DNA of 64,000 bases from Alphaproteobacteria bacterium (GTDB lineage: Bacteria > Myxococcota_A > UBA796 > CAJQPC01): NCBI GenBank assembly GCA_020632795.1, contig JACKEV010000010.1, positions 1 through 64,000 of the forward strand, read 5' to 3'. The notes beneath the pieces are model-generated. The model did no database searches. It saw nothing but the letters and a program-made list of their open reading frames with translations, and was not told where the DNA came from. Made by a program: the position numbers and the translations under genes. This document shows, piece by piece, positions 30,676 to 39,285 of the stretch; positions within the stretch are counted from its first letter, which is position 1; each line of letters starts with the position of its first letter.

Positions 30676-30708
30676 TCGGTGTCCGTTCCCTTGACGGATC
30701 GGTGTCCG
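30676..30708. promoter_or_regulatory. direct repeats of TCGGTGTCCG before the metal uptake operon
   Basis: TCGGTGTCCG occurs at 30676-30685 and 30699-30708, on either side of a TTGACG that could be a -35 box. They lie in the 84-bp region between divergent genes and may bind a metal-responsive regulator. No standard Zur or Fur box was seen. Confidence 0.35.
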
Positions 30709-30726
30709 GTGCACTAGCAGAGGCAT

Positions 30727-31116
30727 ATGCATCACCTCCGCGCCCGCGCTGCTCGCCTCGCCCTGCTGTTGGGGGTGGCGCTGTGGGTGTTCGGGCTGAC
30801 CGCCCGGCACGTCCACCGGGTCCAGGTGATGCACGTCGTCTGCGCCGTGCACGGCGAGATCCTGGAGATGGACGCCCAGGCCAGCGCGGACGACGCCCAC
30901 ACCGGCACCGACGAGCTGCGCACCGCGCCTGACGACCCCCACGACCACGACTGCGCCCTCCAGGGCGTGAGCGCGGCGGGGCTCGCCCAGCTCACCCTCG
31001 CGCTGCCGGCCCCCACGAACCACCAGCGCGTCCCCCGGCTCGGCGCCCGCGCCCACGGCATCCGGGGCCCCCCGCTGGCCTACGCCCCCAAGACCTCTCC
31101 GCCCCTGTCCTGCTGA
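30727..31116 (+). CDS. histidine-rich membrane-anchored protein of the metal uptake operon
   Basis: 129 residues. One N-terminal hydrophobic helix (LALLLGVALWVFGLTA) is followed by a His/Asp-rich part (HVHRVQVMHVVCAVHG, DDPHDHDC) likely to bind metal ions, and a C-terminal Cys. The gene heads an operon of porin, binding protein, lipoprotein, ATPase and permease. It may be a periplasmic metal buffer. GCAGAGG lies 4 nt before the ATG. No named family was recognised. Confidence 0.6.
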   Translation: MHHLRARAARLALLLGVALWVFGLTARHVHRVQVMHVVCAVHGEILEMDAQASADDAHTGTDELRTAPDDPHDHDCALQGVSAAGLAQLTLALPAPTNHQRVPRLGARAHGIRGPPLAYAPKTSPPLSC

Positions 31117-31188
31117 GCGCTCCCCCTCGCGGTGACGGGCCGGTGCGCCCGCGCACCGCCCCCTCTCCCCGCTCTGCAGGACCGTGTG

Positions 31189-32415
31189 ATGTTCCCCCTC
31201 CTGATCGGGCTTCTGCCGCTGGCCTTCGGCCAGGCAGAGCCCGACGAACCCGATGACAGCGGCCTCTCGGAAGAAGAGCTGGCCGAGATCGAGGCGGCCC
31301 TCTCCGCCGACGCCCCGCCCGAGGAGGCCGCTCCTCCTCCACTCCAGCTCGGCGCCCGGGCGCTCCAGAGCATGAACCCCGACATCAGCTTCATCGCGGA
31401 CGTCGCGCTGGCGGCGTTCAACACGGAGGAGCCGCTGATGTCCGGGGGCCATGATCCCCAGGCCAACGGCTTCAACCTCCAGCAGCTCGAGCTGTCGGTG
31501 GGCCAGGCCGTCGACCCCTACTTCCGCTTCGACGCGAACATCGTGTTCGCCCAGTTCGGGGTGGAGATCGAGGAGGTCTACGCCACCACCCTGGGGCTGC
31601 CCGGCCGCTTCCAGGTGCGCGCGGGGCAGTTCCTGACCCGCTTCGGGCGCCAGAATCCCACCCACCCCCACGCCTGGGACTTCGTCGACCAGCCCTTCGC
31701 CCTGGGGCGGGTCTGGGGCGGCGAGGGCAACCGAGGGCTGGGCGTGGAGGGCTCGGTGCTGCTGCCCCTGCCCTGGTACGTCGAGGTCGTCGCCAGCGAG
31801 ACGATGGCCAACGGCGAGGCCACCGCGCGCAGCTTCTACGGCGCCCAGGACCTGGGGGTGCGCTCCCCGCTCGACCTCCAGACCACCGCCGCGGTCAAGC
31901 AGTTCTTCCCGTTCAACGAGGACTGGTCGCTGATGTGGGGCTTGAGCTGGGCGGGCGGGCCCAACGCCTCGGGGCGGGGCAACCGCTCCGAGGTCTACGG
32001 CACCGACCTCTACCTGCGCTACAAGCCGGCGACCGTGGGGAGCTGGACCTCGGTGACCCTCACCAGCGAGTGGATGCTGCGCCGCCGCCAGGTGGGCGGG
32101 GACGTGCTCAGCGACGTGAACAGCTACACCCAGCTCGCCTGGCGCTTCGCCCGGCGCTGGGGGGTGGCCGGGCGCTACGAGCTGGGCACCCCCGCCTGGG
32201 ACCTCGACGGCGCGCTGGCCGAGGACCCCCTGGACCCGAGCTGGACCGCCCTGCGGCACCGGGGCTCGCTCAACACCACCTTCTGGCCGACGGAGTTCTC
32301 CCGCCTGCGCCTCCAGGGCGACGCCGACCTGCACAGCGGTCGGGCCACCCCGGACCTGGCGGTCTTCCTGGCCTTCGAATTCAACGTCGGCGCCCACGGC
32401 GCCCACCACTTCTGA
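31189..32415 (+). CDS. outer-membrane porin-like protein of the metal uptake operon
   Basis: 408 residues with signal peptide MFPLLIGLLPLAFGQA, an acidic linker (about 20-50), then a β-barrel (NGFNLQQLELSVGQAVDPYFRFDANI, ATVGSWTSVTLTSEWMLRRR) ending in aromatic HHF. The pattern resembles zinc-regulated outer-membrane proteins found beside znuABC-type genes. The terminal GAHGAHHF is His-rich. It could let metal complexes through the outer membrane. Confidence 0.65.
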   Translation: MFPLLIGLLPLAFGQAEPDEPDDSGLSEEELAEIEAALSADAPPEEAAPPPLQLGARALQSMNPDISFIADVALAAFNTEEPLMSGGHDPQANGFNLQQLELSVGQAVDPYFRFDANIVFAQFGVEIEEVYATTLGLPGRFQVRAGQFLTRFGRQNPTHPHAWDFVDQPFALGRVWGGEGNRGLGVEGSVLLPLPWYVEVVASETMANGEATARSFYGAQDLGVRSPLDLQTTAAVKQFFPFNEDWSLMWGLSWAGGPNASGRGNRSEVYGTDLYLRYKPATVGSWTSVTLTSEWMLRRRQVGGDVLSDVNSYTQLAWRFARRWGVAGRYELGTPAWDLDGALAEDPLDPSWTALRHRGSLNTTFWPTEFSRLRLQGDADLHSGRATPDLAVFLAFEFNVGAHGAHHF

Positions 32416-32424
32416 GAGGACCCC

Positions 32425-33333
32425 ATGCGTTGGATCCACGCCCTGCTCCTCCTGCTGTTCGCGATGACCCTGGCCCGCCCTGCGCAGGCCGCGACCCGCG
32501 TGGTCGCCACCGTGCCGGACCTCGCCGCCCTGGCCGCTGAGATCGGCGGTGAGCACGTCCAGGTCACCGCGCTGTCCCTGCCCACCCAGGACCCCCACTT
32601 CGTCGACGCCCGGCCCAACCTGGCCCTGGAGCTGTCCAAGGCGGATCTGCTGCTGGTGGTCGGGCTGCAGCTGGAGGTCGGCTGGCTGCCGGCCCTGCAG
32701 ACCGGCTCCCGCAACCCGAAGATCCTGCAGGGGGCGGCGGGCTACCTGGACTGCTCCCAGTTCGTGACCCTGCTCCAGGTGCCCACCCAGCAGCTCTCCC
32801 GGGCGATGGGGGACATCCACCCTGGCGGCAACCCCCACTACCTCTACGACCCCCGCGCGGTGCGCAGCGTGGCCCTGGGCATCGCCGAGCGCCTGGCCCA
32901 GGTCGACCCGGCGCACGCCGATGCCTTCCGGGCCAACGCCCAGGACTTCGTGGGCCGCCTGGACGCGGCGCGGGTGCGGTGGGAGGCGGACCTGGCCGGG
33001 CTCAAGGGCCAGCCCATCATCGCCTTCCACAACTCCTGGCCCTACCTGGCGGACTGGCTGGGCTTCGACCTGATCATGCACATCGAGCCCAAGCCGGGCA
33101 TCCCGCCCACGCCCGCGCACGTGAGCCATGTGCTCCAGGCCGCCCGGGAGCAGGGCGTGAAGGTCATCCTCCAGGAGGCCTACTTCCCCACGACCACCTC
33201 CCAGCTGGTCGCCGACAAGGCCGGGGCGAAGCTGGTGGTCCTGGCCGGGGGGACGGACTTCAACGCCGGGCAGGGCTGGATCGCCAACATGGACGCCCAG
33301 GTCGCCGCCCTCAAGGCCGGGCTGGGAGGCTGA
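32425..33333 (+). CDS. metal ABC transporter substrate-binding protein (ZnuA/PsaA family)
   Basis: 302 residues with signal MRWIHALLLLLFAMTLARPAQA. The cluster A-I metal-binding fold shows its ligand histidines in QDPHFVDARP, GGNPHYLYDP and IIAFHNSWPYLADWLGF, with an acidic ligand expected near EAYFPTTTS. It delivers Zn2+ or Mn2+ to the permease; the other His-rich proteins here favour zinc. The usual long His loop is absent. It lies between the porin and lipoprotein genes. Confidence 0.88.
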   Translation: MRWIHALLLLLFAMTLARPAQAATRVVATVPDLAALAAEIGGEHVQVTALSLPTQDPHFVDARPNLALELSKADLLLVVGLQLEVGWLPALQTGSRNPKILQGAAGYLDCSQFVTLLQVPTQQLSRAMGDIHPGGNPHYLYDPRAVRSVALGIAERLAQVDPAHADAFRANAQDFVGRLDAARVRWEADLAGLKGQPIIAFHNSWPYLADWLGFDLIMHIEPKPGIPPTPAHVSHVLQAAREQGVKVILQEAYFPTTTSQLVADKAGAKLVVLAGGTDFNAGQGWIANMDAQVAALKAGLGG

Positions 33334-33334
33334 C

Positions 33335-34123
33335 ATGACGCTGCTGTTCGCCCTGGCCGGGTGCACGTTCACGCCCGGCACCGAGGGCTTCACGACCCTC
33401 GACAGCGCCGCCCTCACGGGCGGGTGGGAGGCCGAGGACCCCGCGCTGCCGCAGATCCTGCGCGAGGACGGCACCACGATCACGATCACGTCGGCCTCCT
33501 TGCAGCCGGCGTGGCTGTCGCTCCAGTCGATCTCGGGGGCGGGGTCGACCTTCGACCCCGCCGACCCGCCGGAGGGCTACGGGCTCTGCCACAGCGGGCA
33601 CTGCCACCGCGACGACGGCGCGCTGGTCGACTACGTCGACATCCAGGCCGAGCTGGCCGGGGGCGACCTCACCTTCGAGGACGTGGTGACGTGGTCGGGC
33701 CTGGAGGTGGACCTGCTCGACCCGACCGAGCAGGACCTCGGGGACCCCTCTCCCTCCCCGCACCTGCCCATCGTGGCGCTGCGCCAGCTCGAGGTGGGCT
33801 TCCCCGACGACGCGCCGGGGCTGCTCATCGAGGGGCAGCTCACCGGGGACACCTTCGAGGCCCCCACCCCCCTCGTCGTGGAGCTGCCCGTCGTGGAGCC
33901 CTGGGTCGGGGGCATGGACCTCACCGTAGACCGGACCCAGGCGCCCGAGGTCGCGGTGACCATCGCGCTGGCGCTGGACGAGACCCTGTTCGACGGGGTC
34001 CCGCTGGCCCCCGACGGCGAGTCCGCGGAGGTGGTGCTGGACGACCCCGACGATCCCGCCGCCCAGGTGCTCCTGGAGAACCTGCTGGCGCTGGAGCCTG
34101 ACCTCGACTGGACGGAGCGGTGA
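33335..34123 (+). CDS. lipoprotein with CHSGHCH motif in the metal uptake operon
   Basis: 262 residues with signal MTLLFALAGC. The mature part is acidic and β-rich and has one striking motif, GLCHSGHCHRDDG (about residues 86-98), which could hold a metal with two Cys and two or three His. It sits between binding protein and ATPase genes with no spacing (stop overlaps the next ATG as TGATG), so it is probably part of the uptake system, perhaps as a metal relay. No named family was recognised. Confidence 0.65.
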   Translation: MTLLFALAGCTFTPGTEGFTTLDSAALTGGWEAEDPALPQILREDGTTITITSASLQPAWLSLQSISGAGSTFDPADPPEGYGLCHSGHCHRDDGALVDYVDIQAELAGGDLTFEDVVTWSGLEVDLLDPTEQDLGDPSPSPHLPIVALRQLEVGFPDDAPGLLIEGQLTGDTFEAPTPLVVELPVVEPWVGGMDLTVDRTQAPEVAVTIALALDETLFDGVPLAPDGESAEVVLDDPDDPAAQVLLENLLALEPDLDWTER

Positions 34124-34851
34124 TGGCGGACGACGTGCTGCTGCGGTGCGAGAAGCTGGAGGTCGGCTACGGGGGCAAGGCCATCCTGCCGCCTGTGGAC
34201 CTGGAGCTGCGCGCCGGGGAGTTCTGGGCGGTCATCGGGCGGAACGGCTCGGGCAAGTCCACCTGGTTCCGCACCCTGCTGGGGCTCCTGCCGGCGGTGT
34301 CCGGGCGGGTGCTTCAGCCCGGCGGCCCGGTGGAGCTGGCCTATGTGGGCCAGCGCATGGCCTTCGACCCGCTGTTCCCGGTCACCGCCCGCGAGGTGGT
34401 GACGATGGGCACGATGCGGCGCTGGTCCTTCCTCAAGCCCTCGCTCAAGGCCCCGCCCATCGTGGACGAGGCCCTGGAGGCCGTGGACGCGGCGGGGCTG
34501 GCCACGCGCAGCTTCCGAGCGCTGTCCGAGGGGCAGAAGCAGCGGGTGCTGCTGGCCCGGATGGTCGCCTCGGGGGCCCGCCTGGCCCTGCTGGACGAGC
34601 CCACCGCCGCGATGGACGCGGTGGCCGAGCGGCAGGCGATGGAGCTGATCGACCGGGTCCGCCAGCGCTTCGGGATGGCGGTGCTCGTGGTCAGCCACCA
34701 CCTGGAGGCCACCCTGCCCCTGGCCGAGCGCGCCCTGTTCGTCGACCCGGACCACGACGCGGTCGTTGTGGGCGCGGTGGACGACGTCTGCCGGCACCGG
34801 GTCTTCATCGCGCGCTACGGCGCCCACATCGCGGAGGGCCTCCATGGATGA
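34123..34851 (+). CDS. metal ABC transporter ATP-binding protein
   Basis: 242 residues. Walker A is GRNGSGKST, the signature is LSEGQKQRVLLARM (LSGGQ variant), Walker B is LALLDEPTAAMD and the switch histidine lies in VVSHHLE. It drives the permease encoded next, whose ATG lies inside this gene (8-bp overlap). The start overlaps the lipoprotein stop. Its place makes it the ZnuC-like subunit. Confidence 0.9.
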   Translation: MADDVLLRCEKLEVGYGGKAILPPVDLELRAGEFWAVIGRNGSGKSTWFRTLLGLLPAVSGRVLQPGGPVELAYVGQRMAFDPLFPVTAREVVTMGTMRRWSFLKPSLKAPPIVDEALEAVDAAGLATRSFRALSEGQKQRVLLARMVASGARLALLDEPTAAMDAVAERQAMELIDRVRQRFGMAVLVVSHHLEATLPLAERALFVDPDHDAVVVGAVDDVCRHRVFIARYGAHIAEGLHG

Positions 34852-35695
34852 CGTCGCGCCGAGCTGGCAGGACTTCGCCCTGGCCTTTGAGCTGTTCCGA
34901 GACCCGATCCTCTGCGGCATCATCGCCGGGGCGGTGCTCGGGTATCTGGCCGTGCACATCGTGCTGCGGCGCATGGTGTTCGTCACCGCGACCCTCACCC
35001 AGACCGCGGGGCTGGGCGTGGCGCTGGGCTTCTACGCCGCCATCTTCCTGGAGACCGAGGTCCACCCGGTGGTGAGCGCGCTGGCGGCGTCGCTGACGGC
35101 CGCCTGGGTGCTCTCCCTGCCCACCGACCGCCTCAAGCTCTCCCGGGAGAGCGTGCTCGCGGCGATGTGGCTGCTGGCGGGGGCGGGGGCGGTGCTGGTG
35201 GGGGACCGCATCTCCCAGGAGGCCCACGACATCGCCGCGATCCTGTTCGGCACGGCCGTGCTGGTGCGGCCCGAGGACCTGCGCATGGTGGTGGGGGTCG
35301 GGGCCCTGGTGCTGGGCGCGGCGTGGTGGTGGCGCGAGGGCTTCATCTTCGCCGGCTTCGACCGGGAGGGCGCGCGGGTGCAGGGCCTGCCGGTGCGCCT
35401 GCTGGACATGGGGCTGCTGGCGCTGATCACCTGCATGGTGGCGGTGGCGACCCGTGCGCTGGGGGCGCTGCCGGTGTTCGCGTTCTCGGTGCTGCCGGGC
35501 ATGGCCGCGCTGATGCTGACCTCGCGGCTGCGCTGGGCCTTCCCCCTGGCGGCCCTGGGGGGCGCGGCGGCCGGAGGGCTGGGGTACATGGCTGCGTTCT
35601 TCCTGGAGTTCCCGGTGGGGGCCTCCCAGACGGCGGTGGCGGTGCTGCTGGTGGCGCTGGCCGCGCCGGTCCGGCTGGTGCGGGGCGGGCAGTAA
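34844..35695 (+). CDS. metal ABC transporter permease (ZnuB-like)
   Basis: 283 residues with about eight hydrophobic helices. LCGIIAGAVLGYLAVHIVLRRMVFVTATLTQTAGLGVALG and GALPVFAFSVLPGMAALMLTSRL are typical of the ABC-3 permease family (ZnuB, MntB). It forms the membrane channel for the ATPase and binding protein. The operon ends here. Confidence 0.88.
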   Translation: MDDVAPSWQDFALAFELFRDPILCGIIAGAVLGYLAVHIVLRRMVFVTATLTQTAGLGVALGFYAAIFLETEVHPVVSALAASLTAAWVLSLPTDRLKLSRESVLAAMWLLAGAGAVLVGDRISQEAHDIAAILFGTAVLVRPEDLRMVVGVGALVLGAAWWWREGFIFAGFDREGARVQGLPVRLLDMGLLALITCMVAVATRALGALPVFAFSVLPGMAALMLTSRLRWAFPLAALGGAAAGGLGYMAAFFLEFPVGASQTAVAVLLVALAAPVRLVRGGQ

Positions 35696-35799
35696 GGCGA
35701 GCTGGCACGGAATCTGCAAGAAATCTGCACGTCCCGCTCGGGACGTCCTCCACCCATCCCCCGCTGAAGCTGATCCCGCTGCCGCAGACGGAGAACATC

Positions 35800-35970
35800 A
35801 TGGCCCGCTCCCTCACCGTCAAGCACACCGAAGCCCCCGGTACTTCCTCCCTCCTCAACGTCTTCCTCGCCCTGGCGTTCGGCTGGCTCGTGGTCAGCAT
35901 GCTGGTCGCGGGCGCGACGGCGAGCCCGGCGGACGCCCCGGTCGAGGCGGCTGTTGTCAACGGGATGTAG
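35800..35970 (+). CDS. small single-helix membrane protein
   Basis: 56 residues: a polar start (MARSLTVKHTEAPGTS), one hydrophobic helix (LLNVFLALAFGWLVVSMLVAGA) and a short tail. GGAG lies 7 nt before the ATG. A single-span small protein with a good ribosome site is a plausible gene, but its function and family are unknown. Confidence 0.5.
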   Translation: MARSLTVKHTEAPGTSSLLNVFLALAFGWLVVSMLVAGATASPADAPVEAAVVNGM

Positions 35971-36031
35971 AACGCCCGCAACAGCATGTAGATTTGACAC
36001 CGAACAGGCCCCTCGTGGGCCTGTCGGCGCT

Positions 36032-37696
36032 TCAGGGGGGGACGGCCCAGATCGCCAGGTCGGGCTCGGCGACGATCGGAGGGCCCAAGGTGCGCTGGAG
36101 CAGCGCGGCGGCGGCGTCCGGGGTCCGGGCCCGGTCGCGGTGGAGGACGACCCAGCCCACGCCCCAGTCCTGGAGCTGCGCGATCGAGGCCTCGACCGCG
36201 CCGGGCTGCTCCAGGGCCTGGATTCGGGTGAGATCCGCCGGAGCGCGCCGTCGGGCCGGCAGGGCGGAGGGCACCCCGCAGAGGGCGTCCGCGACGGCCA
36301 CCAGGCGGTTCTTCGTGAGCGCGGCGTCCCGGCCCTCGTCGTTCTCGGTGATCGGCCGTCCGTGGAACGGTTGCCATCGATCGTAGATCCGAGGCGGCTC
36401 GATCCCGAACTCGGTCCGGCCGTTGTTGAAGGGGAGCTGGACCAGGGCGCCCGGCCCCTCCAGGGCCATCAGCGCGGCAGGGGGCCGGGGGTCGTAGGCG
36501 GGCCTCGGCCAGGGGGTCTGGGAGAAGGCCAGCGCGTCGATCAGCAGGAGCGCGGGCCACAACGGCGCGGTCCTCGGCCAGCGGGCGGCCAACCGCGCGG
36601 CCCCCAGGCCCGCCGCCACCGCCAGGAACACCGTCGCCGGTCCGGCCGCGCGGTGCCAGTGGCTCAGGCCCTCCAACGCGGGGAAGGCTTGGGTGAGCCA
36701 CAGCGCGGGCAGGCCGATCTCCGGGAGGACGGGGTGCCCCGCGACGCGCAGCCAGGGCCCCAGCGCCAGGGTCCAGAGCGGCGCGCACGCCGCCCACAGC
36801 CAGCGGGCGGAGCGACCCGCGGCCAGCGCCAGCCCCAGTGCGACCAGCCCCAGGTACACCGACTTGGACACCGGCACGCGCTCGACCGCCGGCAGCACGA
36901 GGTTCAGCAGGTCGGTCCCGAAGAGGGGGGTGTGCCGCCAGCCCTCGCCGGGGGGCACGACGCCCGGCGCGCTCCAGCGGTCTGCCCACTGCGACTTCAG
37001 CGCAAGGAAGTGCAGGAACCGCGGCAGGATCGGGATCAGCGCGACCCCGCCTGCCGCGAGCAGGCCCGCGACGGTGCGCCGGACGGGGGCCCTGCGGAGC
37101 GCCCAGGCCGAGACCACCGCCGCCGCGATCAGGCCGAACACCGCGTGGTACCAGCCCGCGCCCACGAAGGCCGCCAGGGCGAGCCCGGCCAGGGTCCAGT
37201 GCCCCCACCGCCCCGAGCGCGCCGCGCGCAGAGAGGCCGCTGCGAAGAGGCCGATCCAGCCCACCGGCAGCGCCTCGGTGATGCCGAACGCCGTCGCTCC
37301 GGCCAGGAAGGGCGCGCTGGCGGCGGCCACCCCGGCGGTCACCGCCCCCCACGGCGGGACCTCCAGGGCGCGGGCCAGGGCCCAGGCGCCGAAGAAGGCC
37401 AGCAGCCCGTTGCCGAAGCCCACCAGGTTGTAGCCCAGGGTGGGATCGAGCCAGGCCCCCGCCGCGTAGAGGGGCAGGTTCACCGGGTCCATGAGCGGGA
37501 GGTCGAGGCCGTCAGGCAGGTTGCTCCACGGGCCCGGCCGGTCCAGGGCCTGCTGGAGGGCGACCCAGAGCATCTTGTGGTGGTTGTCGGCCTCGCCGGT
37601 CGACGCGGCGATGAGGCCCCAGCCGGTCGGCAGATGGACCACCGTGACCGTGAGCAGGGCGGCGAGGATGGGGGGAGGTGCGCGCAACCGGTGCAC
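36032..37696 (-). CDS. polytopic membrane protein, GT-C glycosyltransferase-like
   Basis: 554 residues with about eleven hydrophobic helices and a soluble C-terminal part. The early acidic segment EADNHHKMLW, after the first helix, resembles the catalytic D/E motif of GT-C enzymes, which use lipid-linked sugars; the C-terminal domain (DWGVGWVVLHRDR) is common in such proteins of unknown substrate. The GTG start lies 2 bp after the upstream stop, so it is co-transcribed with the FG-GAP gene. The class is moderately sure, the function is not. Confidence 0.6.
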   Translation of the reverse strand: MHRLRAPPPILAALLTVTVVHLPTGWGLIAASTGEADNHHKMLWVALQQALDRPGPWSNLPDGLDLPLMDPVNLPLYAAGAWLDPTLGYNLVGFGNGLLAFFGAWALARALEVPPWGAVTAGVAAASAPFLAGATAFGITEALPVGWIGLFAAASLRAARSGRWGHWTLAGLALAAFVGAGWYHAVFGLIAAAVVSAWALRRAPVRRTVAGLLAAGGVALIPILPRFLHFLALKSQWADRWSAPGVVPPGEGWRHTPLFGTDLLNLVLPAVERVPVSKSVYLGLVALGLALAAGRSARWLWAACAPLWTLALGPWLRVAGHPVLPEIGLPALWLTQAFPALEGLSHWHRAAGPATVFLAVAAGLGAARLAARWPRTAPLWPALLLIDALAFSQTPWPRPAYDPRPPAALMALEGPGALVQLPFNNGRTEFGIEPPRIYDRWQPFHGRPITENDEGRDAALTKNRLVAVADALCGVPSALPARRRAPADLTRIQALEQPGAVEASIAQLQDWGVGWVVLHRDRARTPDAAAALLQRTLGPPIVAEPDLAIWAVPP

Positions 37697-37697
37697 C

Positions 37698-39263
37698 CTA
37701 CCGCACGCGCGGGGCCGCCCGGGTGACGGTGAGGCGCTGGCGGGGCTCGATGGCGTCGAAAGCGCTGACCTCGCCGTCCGGCCAGCGCACCGTGAGGGCG
37801 TCGATCCGCTCGGCCTCTCCCAGCCCGAAGTGGACGACCGGGGGCCCGCTGGAGGAGACGCTGGTGCCGCCGGCCCGCAGCTCCTGCCAGAAGATGCGGC
37901 CGTCGACCTCCACCTCCACCCGTGCGCCGACGCCGAAGCGGTTGGGGCCCTCGTCCGCCAGCGCCACGCTCAGCCAGGCGGCGTCGCCGCAGCGGGACAG
38001 GGCGAGCTGCCCGGGGCCGTCCCGGTCGCGGGTGACGAGGTCGGGCCAGCCGTCGCCGTTGAGGTCGGCGGCGACCACGCCCCGGTTGACGCCGCGGTGG
38101 GCGAGCCCCCAGTCCTCGGCGACCTGGGTGAAGCCGCCGTCGTCTTCCTGGCGCCACACCCCGTCGGGCTGCTCGGTCCAGCCGGCCGGCGAGCCCCAGG
38201 CCAGGGGCCCGAAGCTCATCACGGCGTCCAGCCGGCCGTCATTGTCCAGGTCGACCAGCTCGGTGCCCCAGCCGGAGCGGCGCAGCTCGGCGGCCTCCGG
38301 CACGAGGCCCCGGGCGGCGTGGGCCTCGAACCACCAGCCGGGCCCGCCGCTCTCGAAGAGCACCGGGGGTCCGACGTTGGAGGTCAGCAGCTCGGGCAGG
38401 CCGTCGTCGTTGAGGTCCCCGATGCCCAGGCCCATGCCGCAAACGGGCACCTGGAGGCCGGAGCCGGCCGAGGCGTCCACGAAAGCCCCGCCCTCGTTCA
38501 GGAAGAGGCGGTTGGGCAGCAGGTGCCCGAAGTCGTTGATCAGCAGCAGGTCGGCGTCGCCATCGGCGTCGACGTCGGGCCAGGAGGCGACCCAGGTGTA
38601 GCCCTCCAGCGCCTCGGGGGGCAGGAGGCTGCTGGCGTCGGCGAAGCGGCCCCCGCCGAGGTTCTCCAGCAGGCGGTTGGGGTCGGGGGCCTCGGGCGGG
38701 CCGGGGTCGTCGCCGTCCCGGAAGGTGGCCACGAAGAGGTCGAGGTCGCCGTCGCCGTCCACGTCCACCCATGCGCTGCCGACGCTGCTGTGGGCGTCGT
38801 GGCCGGGGAAGCCCTCGGCCTCGGTGAAGAAGCCGGCGCCGTCGTTCAGCCAGAGGCGGTCGGGGGCCTCGCTGGCGGCCAGGTGCAGGTCGAGGTCCCC
38901 GTCCCCGTCGACGTCGGCGGCGCTGGCCCCGACGCCCCCCTCGGGCGCGACGGAGGGCGGCAGGCGGGCCTCGGTCTCGTCCTCGAAGCGCCCGTCCCCG
39001 GCGCCCACCCGCAGCGCGCCTCGCCGCTCGGCGGGCAGGTAGAGGTCGAGCGCGCCGTCGCCGGTGAGGTCGGCGACCACCACCCCCGCGTTGCGCCACA
39101 GCCGCGTGTCGTGCTCGAAGGGGGCGTCCAGCGCGCGGACCTCGAAGGGCCCGTCCGCGCGGGCTCCAGGGTCGGCGCAGTCGATGGGGCCCGAGGCGAC
39201 GAGGGTCACGCCGGGGTTCGCGCACCCCGCGCCGAACGCCAGAGCCGCCATGAGGCGCGTCAT
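37698..39263 (-). CDS. FG-GAP/VCBS repeat lipoprotein with UnbV-like C-terminus
   Basis: 521 residues with a Cys near the end of the signal (MTRLMAALAFGAGC). At least six FG-GAP repeats carry calcium loops (DLTGDGALDLYLP, DVDGDGDLDLHLA, DVDADGDADLLLI, DLNDDGLPELLTS, DLNGDGWPDLVTR), which form an integrin-like propeller. The C-terminus, PVVHFGLGEAERIDALTVRWPDG, is the ASPIC/UnbV domain. A surface adhesion or carbohydrate-binding role is likely. Confidence 0.82.
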   Translation of the reverse strand: MTRLMAALAFGAGCANPGVTLVASGPIDCADPGARADGPFEVRALDAPFEHDTRLWRNAGVVVADLTGDGALDLYLPAERRGALRVGAGDGRFEDETEARLPPSVAPEGGVGASAADVDGDGDLDLHLAASEAPDRLWLNDGAGFFTEAEGFPGHDAHSSVGSAWVDVDGDGDLDLFVATFRDGDDPGPPEAPDPNRLLENLGGGRFADASSLLPPEALEGYTWVASWPDVDADGDADLLLINDFGHLLPNRLFLNEGGAFVDASAGSGLQVPVCGMGLGIGDLNDDGLPELLTSNVGPPVLFESGGPGWWFEAHAARGLVPEAAELRRSGWGTELVDLDNDGRLDAVMSFGPLAWGSPAGWTEQPDGVWRQEDDGGFTQVAEDWGLAHRGVNRGVVAADLNGDGWPDLVTRDRDGPGQLALSRCGDAAWLSVALADEGPNRFGVGARVEVEVDGRIFWQELRAGGTSVSSSGPPVVHFGLGEAERIDALTVRWPDGEVSAFDAIEPRQRLTVTRAAPRVR

Positions 39264-39285
39264 GCCCGACAGCGTGCCACAGAAC

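Noticed and set aside
29134..33489. A single 1451-codon minus-strand open frame
   Set aside because: Only the part below 30642 encodes a recognisable protein; the rest is the complement of clear plus-strand porin and binding-protein genes, open because of high GC.
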